A stretch of 64,000 nucleotides of DNA, from positions 1,557,501-1,621,500 of the forward strand of contig NC_092689.1 of assembly GCF_964275005.1 (NCBI RefSeq). The letters are read 5' to 3'. A model generated the notes under the pieces. It was not told where the DNA came from. It was given only the letters and a program-made list of their open reading frames with translations, and searched no databases. The position numbers were made by a program, and so were the translations under genes. The DNA comes from Diadema setosum. Its lineage: Eukaryota > Echinodermata > Echinoidea > Diadematoida > Diadematidae. Each line of letters starts with the position of its first letter. The first letter of the stretch is position 1. Below, in pieces: positions 1-10,738 of the stretch.

Positions 1-2690
1 TATTACCCATTGATACGCAGGTAAAATTGAGAAGATGTGTGTATACCGTATCGATTTACACCTTGTCTTGAAAAAATCTGAAGAGAGTAAACCTTCAAGC
101 TATATCTAGTCATTGTTGTCTTTATGACGTCATTCTTCTGGTAATTTTAATGGCATAGATAAGGTATATTAATGTATATGTCTAAGTATTACATGAATGA
201 TGTGAAAAGATCGTAACTCCATACAATCATATCTATTATATATACAGATTTCTTTTGCCCAAGCGTTTTCTCTGTTCTACTCTTTCACTATACATTATGC
301 TACTTTTTCTATTCACAGATGGCAGGTTTAATATCCGATTGCAGCATTTCATTTCATTAGTATATTATGGTTCTGAACGCTTGAAAATAATCTTGTATAT
401 CATACTTCAATAAATACTTCTCTTCTAACAATAAGAATTTCGCCTCGTCTGTTTATGATCTCCCGCGCGTTCTTTTATCATTCATTTTTTTTTAATCCTT
501 TGATTCTGCAGGACAAGGAATAAGTAAATAGACACAATATTGAGGGAACAAGGCAAAAGGCCGATTTTCTTTCGACTGTTGAATGGCAGAAAATACGAAA
601 TCATTCCAAAACTATTTCAAGAAAATATGTCCGATTACATTGGCGTGTAATGTACAGAGCAAAAAGAACGATTCTCTCAAATGTTAAGTTTGAAATTGTG
701 CCTAAAATAGTTTGTTTAACTTTGTGTCAAAATAAGTTATTTCAAGGAAAGAAGAAGTTAAAAACAATAAAATAATAGCATGTACTATCTGTGTATTTTG
801 TTTATTATTCCCGTTTCTCTAGTTTATCCCTTTTCTCTCTCTCTCCCCTCTTGATTCAATTGCATTCTTTGTTTCTATTTCACTTCAATCTTCTCTCTCC
901 TCTCTCTCCTCTCTTTTCTCTCACTTCAGTCCTTTCCTGTTCTCTCATCTTTCACTCTTTTAAAATTTTTTCCTCTTCTATTCTATACTCTCTTACTCGC
1001 TTCGCTTTAACAGTTTTCTTTTTCTTCCTCGTATTCTTAGTCCAAAACTTTCAAATGAAGTTAAGTCGATGAGTGCAATAAACTATTTGAGTGTGTTTTA
1101 TGAATTCCTTTCGGTTTGGTATTTCTAGTGAACATTAGACCCTAAAATATTTGTTATGTGGTAGATCGATGAATGGACTTTCTGAAAATACCAAAACAAA
1201 AAATTGACTTTTCCACCCAACCCAGCTATTTCAGCCGTGTACGTGAAAAGTCGCATTGCGACTTATTGGTTTTGTGGTGGTGGGTCACATAGGTGATTTA
1301 CTGTCTCAAGCGAGTTCAGCTATCGATTCGAGATTCTATAGTCAATTATACATTAGTATTTTCTGTGTTTTATCACTCAAGCACTCGCGGAGTTCTCGGA
1401 ACAAGCATGCTTTTCAAAGTCACTTGACCAAGACCACGATTTGCAGGAGTCGAAAGAGAACACGATGTCACGTGATTTATCGATTTCGCAATGACAGTGA
1501 ACATAATACAGCGTACAGCGTATATAGTAGCTTTACCATTCTTCTATGCAACTTCACGCTGATCTGTCGCCTATGATTTGTTTATGCAGTGAGCCGTCTT
1601 CAAGACAAAATTCTTTTATAAGATAAGTTTCCCCTGGAAGGGATCGGCAAAGCGGGATTATAACTTCTTTTCGGAAGGAAGATACCTTTTATCTCAGTCA
1701 TTTCAGGTACAATATTGTATCATCATTGGTGAAACATGCGCAGCCTTGCTTTTTATGCTTTTAATTGTACAAACGTCTACAAAATGCATGAGCCTCAAGT
1801 TCCTACAATATCAAACTCCCTAGAGGGCGCCCTAAGTGTTTAACCCCCTTACAGACATCCATAAATGAACAAGAGACCACAAACCACAGACAATAAATGT
1901 TGATTATGTTGTAGATGAGAACATCATCAGTACATTGTGTTGAAATATTACATTGTACGATGTTACATTCGAGCAGTACACAAATAGTAATGTGTGACAT
2001 TCAAAACTTAATATTTTATCTACCGAGCGATGTCTTTTATTTTCAAAACGATTTTAATTGCTTTTGTTCTGTTGATCCAATCACCATGTGTATCCAGTAA
2101 AGGCAGTATAGTATTCATTTCGAAGTTCTTACTCGGCCCTATAAATATGTTTTCTTTATTGACAAACTTTTCGAGAGGTATATGACATCTACTACATGTA
2201 CATGTACACTGTATTACTTTGCCAAGCAGATTACCATATTATGTGCATCATTTCCGTCCTGTACACCATAGAGGGGATGGACCAGCGGTGTTCTGTTTTC
2301 ATGATTTGTTCAGTTCTTTTTAACACACCTATGTACACACTCAAGCAAATATACACACCACACACAAACTAGCAAAGGTATACTTGTGGGAGTACCCCAT
2401 TGTTTCTCCCATAGACAAAATACTGCCACAATGACATTTTTACCCCCACAGTGCCTGACTAAATAAAGCGAAACATAAGATGGAACTCATACAATGTACA
2501 CATATTGACCTCTTGCTCGTCCACCAACACACGTACACAAACACTAAGGAGCCATTTGTATTGACATAGTATGGTGTGTATGAATGATGGGTAACAGCAA
2601 GTTACGTTGCTCAGTGTTGACATAGTGACTGATTGAACGCAGACTATTATACCAAGAGAAGCAGATAACATATTATTTGCCCTGTGCCAC
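1..2690. other. Intergenic, no gene recognised
   Basis: AT-rich sequence without a recognisable exon. The stretch at about 820-1010 is a CT-rich low-complexity tract (repeated ctctct/cctctt runs), which explains the serine/leucine-rich ORF there. The remaining short ORFs have no family resemblance and are scattered on both strands. Short tacatgtacatg-type palindromes occur near 2200. Confidence 0.6.
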
Positions 2691-2697
2691 GTGAAAT

Positions 2698-3312
2698 CTT
2701 GAAATCTAGTCCAATATAAGTTAGTCTGATAAGAAAGAGTAAAATATTACAAGTTCAATGGTAGAAATTTGGTCAAAATTGGAAGAAAAATAAGAAGTTA
2801 TGACATTTTAAAGTTTCGCTAATGTTTGAGGAAACAGTTCTTGAACAGTCAATATGAAAATGCAAATGGCAAACTGAGCATGTCATCCCCTCACCACTTG
2901 CCATATAGTTTGTACATAAAATTTTGAAATTTCCAGTCTTTCATTCAAAACGCAATTATGCTCGAGGCTCAAATCCTGATATATCTAACTAATCGCTACA
3001 GTTTTGTATTCTGAAGTTATTCAACCAGGAGTAACATCATGTTTCAGACTTCAATGACAGAAACATTGGATTTTCGTCATTTTTTGTACACAATCAGTGG
3101 AAAATTGTGAAGTTATGACATGGTCAGCTCACTCATTTGCATATTCATATCCACTGTACAAGAACTGTTTTGCAGATATTAGCAAAACTTCAATATTTCA
3201 TAACTTCTGTATTTTTCCTCCAATTTCAGTCAAATTTTTATCTTCGAACTCATAAGATTTTACTCCTTTTATATCAGACTAACTTATTTTTGGACTGGAT
3301 TTCCCCTTTAAA
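2698..3312. mobile_element. Foldback element with about 190-bp inverted arms
   Basis: The left arm (about 2698-2895) and the reverse complement of the right arm (about 3115-3312) share long blocks, including ATAAGTTAGTCTGAT, AAATTGGA.GAAAAATA..GAAGTTATGA and AACAGTTCTTG.ACAGT. The arms are diverged but colinear, with about 220 bp of unrelated sequence between them. The AAGTTATGA core also occurs in the elements at 25502, 46740 and 60540, which suggests one broad superfamily. No coding capacity is seen. It is a nonautonomous foldback or long-TIR MITE; the superfamily is not assigned. Confidence 0.7.
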
Positions 3313-4254
3313 TTCATGTACTGTATTAGCTCAACTGCTTGATCATTATCACGAACACTCACTCATTTGCACTCGCTTTCTGCATAATATGGGTCCTACT
3401 TTTTTAATACATGTAACAATTCCCCACCTTCCCTCCTTTAGTTTGTGTACAAAAATTGTGCTCTCTGTTGTATTCCACACTGTTGCATCATCAGCTTTGA
3501 AACAAGGTAGTGCATCTCCTACATGCACAGGATGGTTCCTTCTGTACATGATTTATTATCCACTATAAAAGTGTCATTTCTGGCAGTACACACACACAAC
3601 ACACACACACACAGCTGAAAGTATACAATTTGGATGGATTTCTTATTTCTATCTTGTGTAATGTGCAGGTATATGGCTTGACAGCATGTAATCGGCAAAA
3701 TTCTGTGCATGATTGCAACGTTGAAAGCTAAAGGGCTTGTACAAATACAGTATGTATTTCAACTCATATCCAGCCTATTGTCAGTGATGCAATAGAACAC
3801 ATCTTTTCTTCTTGAAAAGTTACATACTGCATTCACCAGTGTATTCCGTGAGCATTGTACATGTATTTCCTGGATCAGGACTAGTAGGGCAATTTAACAA
3901 AAGCTTGAATTCAGATCAAGAATCACGACAGACTGAGAAATAACGACTCACCCTTTACAACAATAAAGTTTGCAGTTTTCCCCTATGAAGACAAAGCACA
4001 TGGGCAGCAATACCTAGTTTCAGGGGATGTGAATTCTACTGATATCGGCAGATTCATAAAATTTGCAAAACTAAATACATTTTGGAACACATAGTGTACA
4101 CAGTACATTGCAAGTGAAAACAAAACAGAACAAAACAAAATCATACTCACAGCATCCATGCCAAAATCAAACCGGCAAAATGACCACGACACATTTCAAG
4201 TACATTACAGACAATAACAACAACAACAAAAAAAAGACTGTTCCCTTCGTTGTC
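3313..4254. other. Intergenic downstream of RPL34, no gene seen
   Basis: No exon recognised. There is a short CA tract at about 3588-3612. This region lies beyond the inferred RPL34 cleavage site on the minus strand. Confidence 0.5.
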
Positions 4255-4274
4255 TTGGTTTGCCAATGGCGTAA

Positions 4275-4280
4275 TTTATT
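4275..4280 (-). promoter_or_regulatory. Poly(A) signal of RPL34
   Basis: On the minus strand the sequence reads AATAAA, about 50 nt downstream of the RPL34 stop codon. That predicts a very short 3' UTR of roughly 70 nt, as is usual for ribosomal protein mRNAs. The gene prediction itself supports it; no transcript was available. Confidence 0.7.
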
Positions 4281-4330
4281 TGTACAGACTAACAACCCTC
4301 AGTGTTCCCATCTCAATGCCACAGCCCAGC

Positions 4331-4412
4331 CTACTTCTTCTTTCCCTGTTGTGAAGCCTTGAGAACTTTGTGGACGATCTTCTGTTCCTCGATCAGGAAG
4401 GCACGGACAATC
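4331..4412 (-). CDS. RPL34: RPL34 terminal coding exon
   Basis: Starts after a GTGTAG acceptor and codes [20 protein letters not shown], a lysine-rich tail and TAG. The [11 protein letters not shown] block is near-invariant in eL34. A poly(A) signal follows about 50 nt downstream. Confidence 0.95.
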
Positions 4413-7400
4413 CTACACAGGGTAAGGGAAAAAGACAAGGCACGGTGTGAAAGCAATGATTATACAAGTATACAATGGAAATTAGTCATTGCTGGCAATA
4501 TGGCAATCAGGGTATTTTGCTTGAAACAAACTATGAAAGACCCTCTTCCCAACATGCAATGTGACTCGTCCGAGACGAGTCGGCTATCCTATCTCCTCTC
4601 TGAAGGATATACTGCATTGCTCATAAACAGAAGAGATGGCATGATGACATACAGTCAACCTTGCAGACATCAAATCCATTTGGACCAAAGAAATAGCTTC
4701 GACTGAGAGAAAATTTGACTTATGAGGGATTAAAGATCAATAGAACATAAAGAGAAGAGGGCTTGAAAAGACTTTTGACTTAGGAGATTGTTTGACTCAT
4801 GCGAGGCCAACTTTATGCAAGGTTGACAGTAATTTATTCTTACTAAGTCATTAGACTACCGTCCATGTGTAGCCTCAATAATTAATGAAGAAATTATAAC
4901 TCGGATTTTCATATGACAGAAGGATAATGAATTTTTACAACAAATCATTTTCATCATCATTGTTATGATTCTGAGAAAGTGCAATGTCTCCTGAGCTCTC
5001 TACATTTCTTCCATAGCATGCTGTTTATAATACTACTCACATAGATGGTATGGAAAAAACAAAAACAAAACTAGAAATGTCGCCATGGCGACTGGTATGC
5101 CTCCGCCATAATGCATGATTCTCCTAATAGGTCTAGATAGTACATGTGGACAATGTGTGATTAGATTTGTGACCCGCTACAACGAAAGGGTCCTAAAGTC
5201 GCTGACGGCTGAGCCGAGAAAATCGAGTTCAAAGTCACATCATCAAAATTGGTCAAAACAACCAGATTTCTGTTTTTGGCATAATTTTGTAGTCTAATGT
5301 TTTGTCTATCATCTGGCGAAATTTTGAAGCTAAATGATCAAAGGAAAGGCAAGAAATCAGTATTTTTCTGGGTCATGATTTTCCGACTTTCAGAGTAACA
5401 GAAACGTGTCCGAAGATTTGGATTTAGTGCTGCAGCTAGACTCCTCCCCTAGCAACGAGGGAGTGATCTTATTGGTCAGTGCGTGGCATCCTGATTACTG
5501 ATTGGTCATGCGTAGACCGCTGGCGCTAAGCTTGACTGAACATCACAGAGGTCGCTAGGAGCATGCCTTCTATTGTCAAGCGGTGAAAACTTACTCGCCT
5601 TCCCTTGATCATAATAGCGTCGGAAGGAAAACTTTGAAGGCGTTTGACATGCACTAATAAAATCATCAATATCTCCACAACCGAGTGCTTTTATGAATAA
5701 GGCTATATATGAAATTAAAGTAGAAGAGTAAGGAAATAATGTCATGCCATTTTTTAGAAAATTGTCCTCCCCGACTTTCGGATCCTTTTGTTGTAGCGGG
5801 TCACATTTTCACAAAATTGGCAAAATATTAAAATGACAAGTTTGTCACGAATGTGTTGAATGTTCACCTTCCTTGACCTACAATGCAGGTTTAATTGGAT
5901 GAATAGGAGAGCATGTATTTGGGGATTTAAGGACTTTAACTTGACTTTGACCCATTCATACGTTTATGCACTTAGTAATTTTCAAGGTATGGAGAAAAAG
6001 TGCAATTTCTGTACTGAATAGTAAATTGTTACCATTTTCATCTGGCCTTTGACCCAAAAATTCATAAGATAATTGAATCAGTGTCAGGCAGAACATGCAT
6101 AAATATGTAGTAGGTTTCAAGATAACTTGAGCCACTTTCGAGATATGGAGGAAAAAGTTAGTTCAGCACTTTCACTTGATCTTTGACCTTTTGACCTTTG
6201 AGGCAAAAAACAAAAGAAAAAAAAAACAAACTTTCCAGAGAATCTCTATTAGGTTACACATGCATACACCAAGTGAAAAAAAAAATAATCCTGTTGGCAT
6301 TGCATAAACATGAGGGAAATAGTAAAATTTTGAAGTGTTGCCCTTGACCTTTGACCCCATGAACCCTAAATTGTCTAGATAATCACTGCCAGTCAGTACA
6401 TGTATATACTATGTTCCATGAAGATACCTTGAGCAATTTCCAAGGTACAGAGAAAAAAGTGAAGTTTTAATATTTTTACTTGACCTTTGACCTTTGACTT
6501 CACGACCCCAAACTTTCTCCAGAGAATCTTGATTGGGTAATACATGTATACACTAAGTTTCAAGAAAATATCTTCAGGTATTGCATAGATATGGTGGAAA
6601 TAGTGAAATTTTATGTATCTAACCTTGACCTTTTGACCTTTGACCTTTGACAACTTCACCCCCTAATACACATACATGCTAAGTTTCATTAGGATACCTC
6701 AAAAGGTTTTTTAGTTACGTTGTCCACAAAATTCATTACGGACGGACGGAAGGACGGACGGACAACCAGAAAACAATGCCTCCGGCACCACTTCGTGGCG
6801 GAGGCATAAAAAACTTCTTCATAATACTCAGGAAGATAATGTTTGGGTCAGACAATACCTCTGCTTGACTGCCTTTGCACAGAGACATCCACCGTAGGCT
6901 CGCGAGACCTTCTTCTTGGGCTTGGAGAGAGCCATAAGCTTCTTGGGGCGGGCAGCTTGAACCTAGTGAACAAGAAAGATGCAATAATATCACTTAATTG
7001 AAATCATAAGGTCGTGGAATAGCACTGTCACACATGTTTATCTACAAGTGTATGCAAATTTATACAAATGTGAAAGGAGGTCCTGCTTTTCTCTTCTAAA
7101 CAATCTCAAGTGCGGAAAAATACACTGTATGTCTCTTTAAACTTAAAGCACCTACCCCTCATATACTGCCTACAGATAACACTTAAAACATCAGAACATT
7201 CATTCATCATACCAATCACAAATTGACAAAAAACAGACTTTCAGCCCTATTTTGTCACCCGATATGATTATGGCAAAAAGCAATCTTAAACCAACTACTG
7301 CTGCCCTGAATACATACACACTCCAACACTCCAGCAGGTTTGCCTGCTACTGTATGTGCTAGAAATTTTGAGAGCAATATTTTGCTCTGGGATTCAGCAA

Positions 7401-9547
7401 TACATAGTACAATCTTTTGCACAATGCCTGCAAACCCAAACCAAATTAATCAACTCCCTCCAAACGCCTTACTTTTGTCTTTCTGTAGTACATAATTATA
7501 AGAACACCTTCTTTACAGAGTAACCACCTTCATCATCTTCCCTTTGGACAAGGAGAAACATGATGACTGTAAATCAGATGAAACATGCTAAATCATTTCA
7601 TCCTGACTTTGAAACGTTAGTCCTCAGACCTGTAGGTCGCATCTGAGTAAACTAGGGGGCATTTCATAAAGCACTTTGTCAGGTATATTTTCTGACCAAC
7701 TGTCACTGAAATTTACTGCTACTGAAATTTTTGCATCTCATTGGCTGAGAGCAAATTTGTCTGGCAAATTTATTTTGTTGGACAAAATGCTTCAAGAAAT
7801 GCCCCCCTGATTCACTAGTTTTACAGTACAATGACAACATTTTCCTGCCAACAAATCTTACCCCCTTGAGCTTCACTCCTGTGTCACCGCATCTGGCTGG
7901 TGAAGGCTTCTTCTTGAGGTAGTGGTACACCAGGCGCCCACCTATATGATTAAATGTTCAGGTTAGAAAACTCTAGTTAACATTGGAACACCTAAGATAA
8001 TCATTAATTGTACACAATATGTCTAGACCAGCTTATAATAATCACACATCAGCTTTTTGATTCAGCATTGGTCCAGCAATCTGAAATTCAGCAAGTACCG
8101 CTTCTGGTTTAATTTGGAAGATATGACAAAAATAAGGTGATGAACTCAATTAGTACAGGAGGCAGTTTCCAAATGGTATATGCCGATTAATCTCAAAGTA
8201 GAAACGTACACTGAACCCTTTGCTTTAAATGATCATGTGTGTACCATGCATTCAATGTGATGGGTATTCTGATTTTATATCCTAAAGGCATTGGAGTATT
8301 ATTTACTGTCTAATACAGTCAACCCTACCCAAGTCAAATCCAAAGACTTAACATGAATGTTTAATTACACAATAAATTTTATGTTCATGTCCTTCCACAG
8401 TAAAATTTTTCTTCAACCCAGCCAATTCATTGACTTGTGTGAGGTTGAATTAAGCAAGGCTGACTGTAAATTTTATTCATAAGTAATTAAATGTCTCACA
8501 AATTCACAATCACTTTAAATGTTCACCTTAAACCCAACTTTTCTTTGAGGAAAAAAAAATATATGAATAAGAAATCATATCATGAAGATGGAGTAATATG
8601 AAGTCTAATAACACAATACTGCCACAAATACTACTTCCACTACTATTACTACTACTAGTAGTAGTGATAATAATAATAAAAACAAAGTGTTCACGGCTCG
8701 AACATTCTATATCTTGTCATATGCACTACTCATATCATAATGCTAATGTACAGTGGGATAGTATCAAGGGTATTCACTTTACTCTGTAAAGTTTAAAGGT
8801 AGTGGGTGTATTTTCACTCTACATTCACTGATTATGGGGTAAATGGCAAAGAAATCCACAATGCAAAGCTTCACTTACCAGGCGTCTTTACCCTGTGATA
8901 GGAGAATAAGAGAATGAGACAGGAATAGGTATAATTCATGGACAAATGCTGTTGGTAAAATCTCATTTAATGTACACTAAAGAAGAAAAATGGCTTAAAT
9001 TCAGACATAAGGCAAATTATACACACTGACGAGGAACAACTTTTAAAGTATTACTGTACGAGCAGAAATTTTCGTGAATTTCGCGAATCGCCTTTGAACC
9101 ACGAAAATAACAACACACGAAAATAACAACGCATGAATAACTTAGTTCAGTTAGACCCTCGCAACTGCGAAATTAACAACACGCGGAAATGTCCTACAAG
9201 TAGCAATTTGCGAAAATATCTGTACACGAACATTTCAGCTTGTACAGTATTCATAACTAATGAAGTTCATGCACAATATATTTGCCAGAACTGTTGATTA
9301 CACATTATTAACCAACTATCATGCATGCTTCATGTACATCACCTAGAAACTCTATATTGTTCACACATGTGCAGCATAAAACTACCAGTCAACACTATGA
9401 CTCCAGCCTCCTTTGGCTTTGCATTCAAACCACACAACTGTCAACACTCTAACAATGTTTAATTTATTCTTGCTTTACTTACACTTTGATTTTGTTGGAC
9501 TTGGTGGCATATGTGTGCCTACGTCGGAAGGTGAGCCTCTGCACCAT
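4331..9547 (-). CDS. RPL34: Large ribosomal subunit protein eL34 (five coding exons)
   Basis: Joining minus-strand exons 9483-9547, 8879-8892, 7862-7941, 6859-6962 and 4331-4412 gives 345 nt, an open frame of 114 residues plus TAG. All borders are GT/AG and the phases match. The product starts [19 protein letters not shown], has [15 protein letters not shown] in the middle, SRAYGG near residues 73-78 and ends [17 protein letters not shown] plus a basic tail. These are the family signatures of eukaryotic eL34 (human 117 aa), a 60S subunit protein. Of the usual paired zinc-ligand cysteines, residues 44 and 81 are Cys, while the partner positions 47 and 84 are Thr and Ala. A TOP-like noncoding exon lies at 11841-11860. 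Introns are loaded with MITEs. It lies head to head with VTI1A. Confidence 0.95.
4652..4829. mobile_element. TA-flanked MITE, CAGTCAACC family, copy 1
   Basis: Begins TA-CAGTCAACCTTGC and ends GCAAGGTTGACAG-TA, about 178 bp, inside the last RPL34 intron. CAGT termini with TA on both sides suit a nonautonomous Tc1/mariner-type element. A second copy lies at 8316-8466. No ORF of note. Confidence 0.65.
5168..5805. mobile_element. 638-bp TIR element nested in the RPL34 intronic repeat
   Basis: Starts TGTGACCCGCTACAAC and ends with its reverse complement GTTGTAGCGGGTCACA. The similarity continues inward (AAAGGRTCC, AAAGTCG) for about 34 bp. The element is GC-richer than its surroundings. It has no transposase, so it is a nonautonomous DNA transposon. 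Target duplication is too short to call with confidence (T-rich flanks on both sides). Confidence 0.75.
6178..6651 (-). promoter_or_regulatory. Cluster of DR1-type TGACCTTTGACC motifs
   Basis: TGACCTTTGACC-type direct repeats occur at about 6178-6201, 6345-6357, 6481-6498 and 6626-6651. Read on the minus strand these are AGGTCA half-sites spaced by one or two bases, the DR1 arrangement bound by RXR, HNF4 and COUP-type nuclear receptors. They recur once per internal repeat unit, so they may be only repeat sequence. Binding is a hypothesis. Confidence 0.45.
6859..6962 (-). CDS. RPL34: RPL34 exon, residues 54-88
   Basis: 104 nt between a CACTAG acceptor and a GTATTG donor. It codes [18 protein letters not shown], then VSRAYGG and CLCAKAVKQ. 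The highly conserved SRAYGG block fixes the assignment. The exon sits directly against the DR1-bearing repeat in the next intron. Confidence 0.93.
7654..7806. mobile_element. MITE with AGGGGGCATTTCAT ends, copy 1
   Basis: Left end AGGGGGCATTTCATAAAGC; right end GCTTCAAGAAATGCCCCCC, its diverged reverse complement. About 153 bp, next to the third RPL34 coding exon. The interior (ATTGGCTGAGAGCAAATTTGTC) is shared with 40283-40422, which proves a dispersed family. No coding capacity. Confidence 0.7.
7862..7941 (-). CDS. RPL34: RPL34 exon, residues 27-53
   Basis: 80 nt between a CATATAG acceptor and a GTAAGA donor. It codes [19 protein letters not shown] and on to LKG. It contains Cys44, followed at position 47 by Thr where many animal eL34 proteins have Cys. 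Confidence 0.93.
8316..8466. mobile_element. TA-flanked MITE, CAGTCAACC family, copy 2
   Basis: TA-CAGTCAACCC at the left and GGCTGACTG-TA at the right, about 151 bp. It shares 'caaatccaaa-gact' and 'gac-tga-gggttgaa' type interior with the copy at 4652. It lies in RPL34 intron 3. Confidence 0.65.
8879..8892 (-). CDS. RPL34: RPL34 14-nt microexon
   Basis: Only 14 nt, between a TATCACAG acceptor and a GTAAGT donor. It reads G-GTA-AAG-ACG-CCT-G, supplying the end of Val22, then VKTP and the first base of Gly27. The frame fits both neighbours exactly and restores the family motif KTPG, so the exon is required for an intact protein. Confidence 0.9.
9052..9249. mobile_element. MITE with TACTGTAC ends
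   Basis: The left end TACTGTACGAGCAGAAATTT and the right end, read in reverse complement as TACTGTACAAGCTGAAATG, are matching termini. The inside repeats 'cgaaaataacaacac' several times. About 198 bp in RPL34 intron 2. Noncoding. Confidence 0.65.
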
Positions 9548-9554
9548 TTTGTGG
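9483..9554 (-). CDS. RPL34: RPL34 exon with start codon
   Basis: The acceptor CCCTACAG is followed by 7 nt of leader and then ATG at 9545-9547. It codes residues 1-21 and the first two bases of Val22, then a GTAAGT donor. The acceptor directly upstream of the ATG implies a separate untranslated first exon. Confidence 0.93.
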
Positions 9555-9647
9555 CTGTAGGGTAACAAAGAATAAAGGAAGTTTTGTAGTAAAAACTTTC
9601 AGTTCATTTAATGAACTTATCTGTAGACGGTGAAAGCCCATTTGTTT

Positions 9648-9836
9648 ATCCTGGTACGATGGACTCCCGATAATAATGAAGTCCTGGGGACAGCCAGTTT
9701 TCTTTTTGTTGAATCAAAATTTTGTTTCAACCAAACAAATAACACAGAGCAGATGATGTTGCGGCCTGAATTGTTACTTCGTTGTAATTGAAATATCGTT
9801 ATAAGCATGTTTGTTATAATGAAAGTGCACTGTATG
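9648..9836. mobile_element. MITE, TACAGTGGACTCC family, copy in RPL34 leader intron
   Basis: A diverged left end (tacgatggactcccgataata) and right end (gttataatgaaagtgcactgta) bracket an interior with 'aagtcctggggac-agcagttttc' and 'gatgttgcggcctgaattgttacttc'. Both blocks are shared with 19398-19596. It sits about 95 bp upstream of the RPL34 start-codon exon. Confidence 0.65.
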
Positions 9837-10079
9837 TTGCACTTCAATCTTTCTCATGCTTTGAATCTTGCTTGCTACTCCCCATCAAAGGTTCCCGAAT
9901 ATCTTGGCTCTATTGATGCCTTTCGGTCTGTAACAACATGATGAGCAGATGAGCCTGAGCCCAACAAAGATCTAGTAGACTTTAGTCTACATATATTGTA
10001 CAGATTGTACACTGATATGAAGTATAGATCCAATAGACTTTCTACTGTATTTATGGGTAAACTCAGCCACTAGGGCCTT

Positions 10080-10320
10080 AATAATAATAACAACAATAAC
10101 TTTTAACATGGTGCCTGTTGGCAGCAAGGGCCATTTCATTCATTCATGAAAAGGCCCAATCGGGTGTCACTTCCCATTACACTTGGAAGTACCTCCTGCC
10201 CGAGTTCTAAAGTGGGACTTTAAGCACACATGATGTTCATTTGCTGTTTTATTGATGAATGAAAGTGCCCCTGCCAGAAACAGGCACCCTGCCGCATATT
10301 GGGTATTTCACTCTAGAGCA
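10080..10320. repeat. Unclassified interspersed repeat-like segment
   Basis: Follows a short taataataataacaacaa tract. It contains 'ggtgcctgttggcagcaagggcc' and 'gcccctgccagaaacaggcaccctgcc', which are partly inverted to each other (GGTGCCTGTT / AACAGGCACC). It looks like a 3' repeat remnant with an AAT tail. No family recognised. Confidence 0.35.
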
Positions 10321-10404
10321 TTTTGGCGCATATTGAAAGAATGAACATACACGCATTCACAGAGTCTACATCACATGTGTAAGTGCAGTGCTCAGTAAGT
10401 GGTT

Positions 10405-10592
10405 TTCTTTGCAACTGATTGACAAACTGCCCTACCTCGACGTAAATAAGCACTGAATTGATTAGTGTTTTAAGTAGTAGCCATGACAAAAAATCATGGG
10501 CGCACATACTCGAGCAGGACTCCAACCCACGACCTCCCGATCTCCGGACAGGCATCACCCCCACTACTAGACCACAGAGCTTCCGCCCAACA
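10405..10592 (-). mobile_element. tRNA-derived SINE, near full length
   Basis: Minus strand reads GTGGTCTAGTAGTGGGGG (box A-like), then GGGTTGGAGTCC (box B-like), then a tRNA-unrelated body GCCCATGATTTTTTGTCATGG and TTTACGTCGAGGTAGGGCAG, then TTTGTCAATCAGTTGCAA. The same order and wording recur at 62477-62626, so this is a dispersed RNA polymerase III-type SINE. The tRNA part no longer folds as a tRNA. Confidence 0.75.
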
Positions 10593-10658
10593 GCAAGTGT
10601 TGGCTCCAATCCCCACAGCATGCAGCAGGTACTGCTTTTATTATTCAAATTAGTGAAT

Positions 10659-10706
10659 TTATTTACATCGAGGTAGGGCAGTTTGTCAATCAGTTGCAAT
10701 GAAAAC
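10659..10706 (+). mobile_element. 3' fragment of the same SINE, opposite orientation
   Basis: Reads atttacatcgaggtagggca followed by gtttgtcaatcagttgcaat, the last about 45 nt of the SINE family. With the minus-strand copy at 10405 it makes an inverted pair about 210 bp apart. Confidence 0.7.
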
Positions 10707-10738
10707 ATCTCGAGGGAAGAAATTCACTAATTTGAATA

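Larger units (their letters stand above)
5070..6810. repeat. Long interspersed repeat bounded by 'cctccgcca' modules
   Basis: The left edge carries gtatgcctccgccataatg and the right edge carries atgcctccggcacc, then a loop and ggcggaggcat, a perfect small palindrome, preceded by a tandem acggacgg tract. Between them, repeated blocks resemble each other: a sentence-like unit of 'tacatg-tatac-aagtttc-aagatatc-ttga-g-attt-c-aggtat-gga-aaa-agtgaaattt-gacctttgacc'. It fills most of RPL34 intron 4 and is interrupted by a separate insertion at 5168-5805. A lone related 'cctccgccaaggggg' module occurs at 34970. Confidence 0.6.

Noticed and set aside
791..1072. Ser/Leu/Phe-rich 93-residue ORF
   Set aside because: Explained by a CT-rich simple-sequence tract.
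6172..6659. Lys/Val-rich minus ORFs (SKVKGQ-type repeats)
   Set aside because: They are translations of the TGACCTTTGACC-bearing intronic repeat, not protein-coding.
7558..7612. C/D-box snoRNA-like ATGATGA ... CTGA
   Set aside because: It lies on the strand opposite to RPL34, the boxes are only about 40-50 nt apart and no terminal stem is seen.
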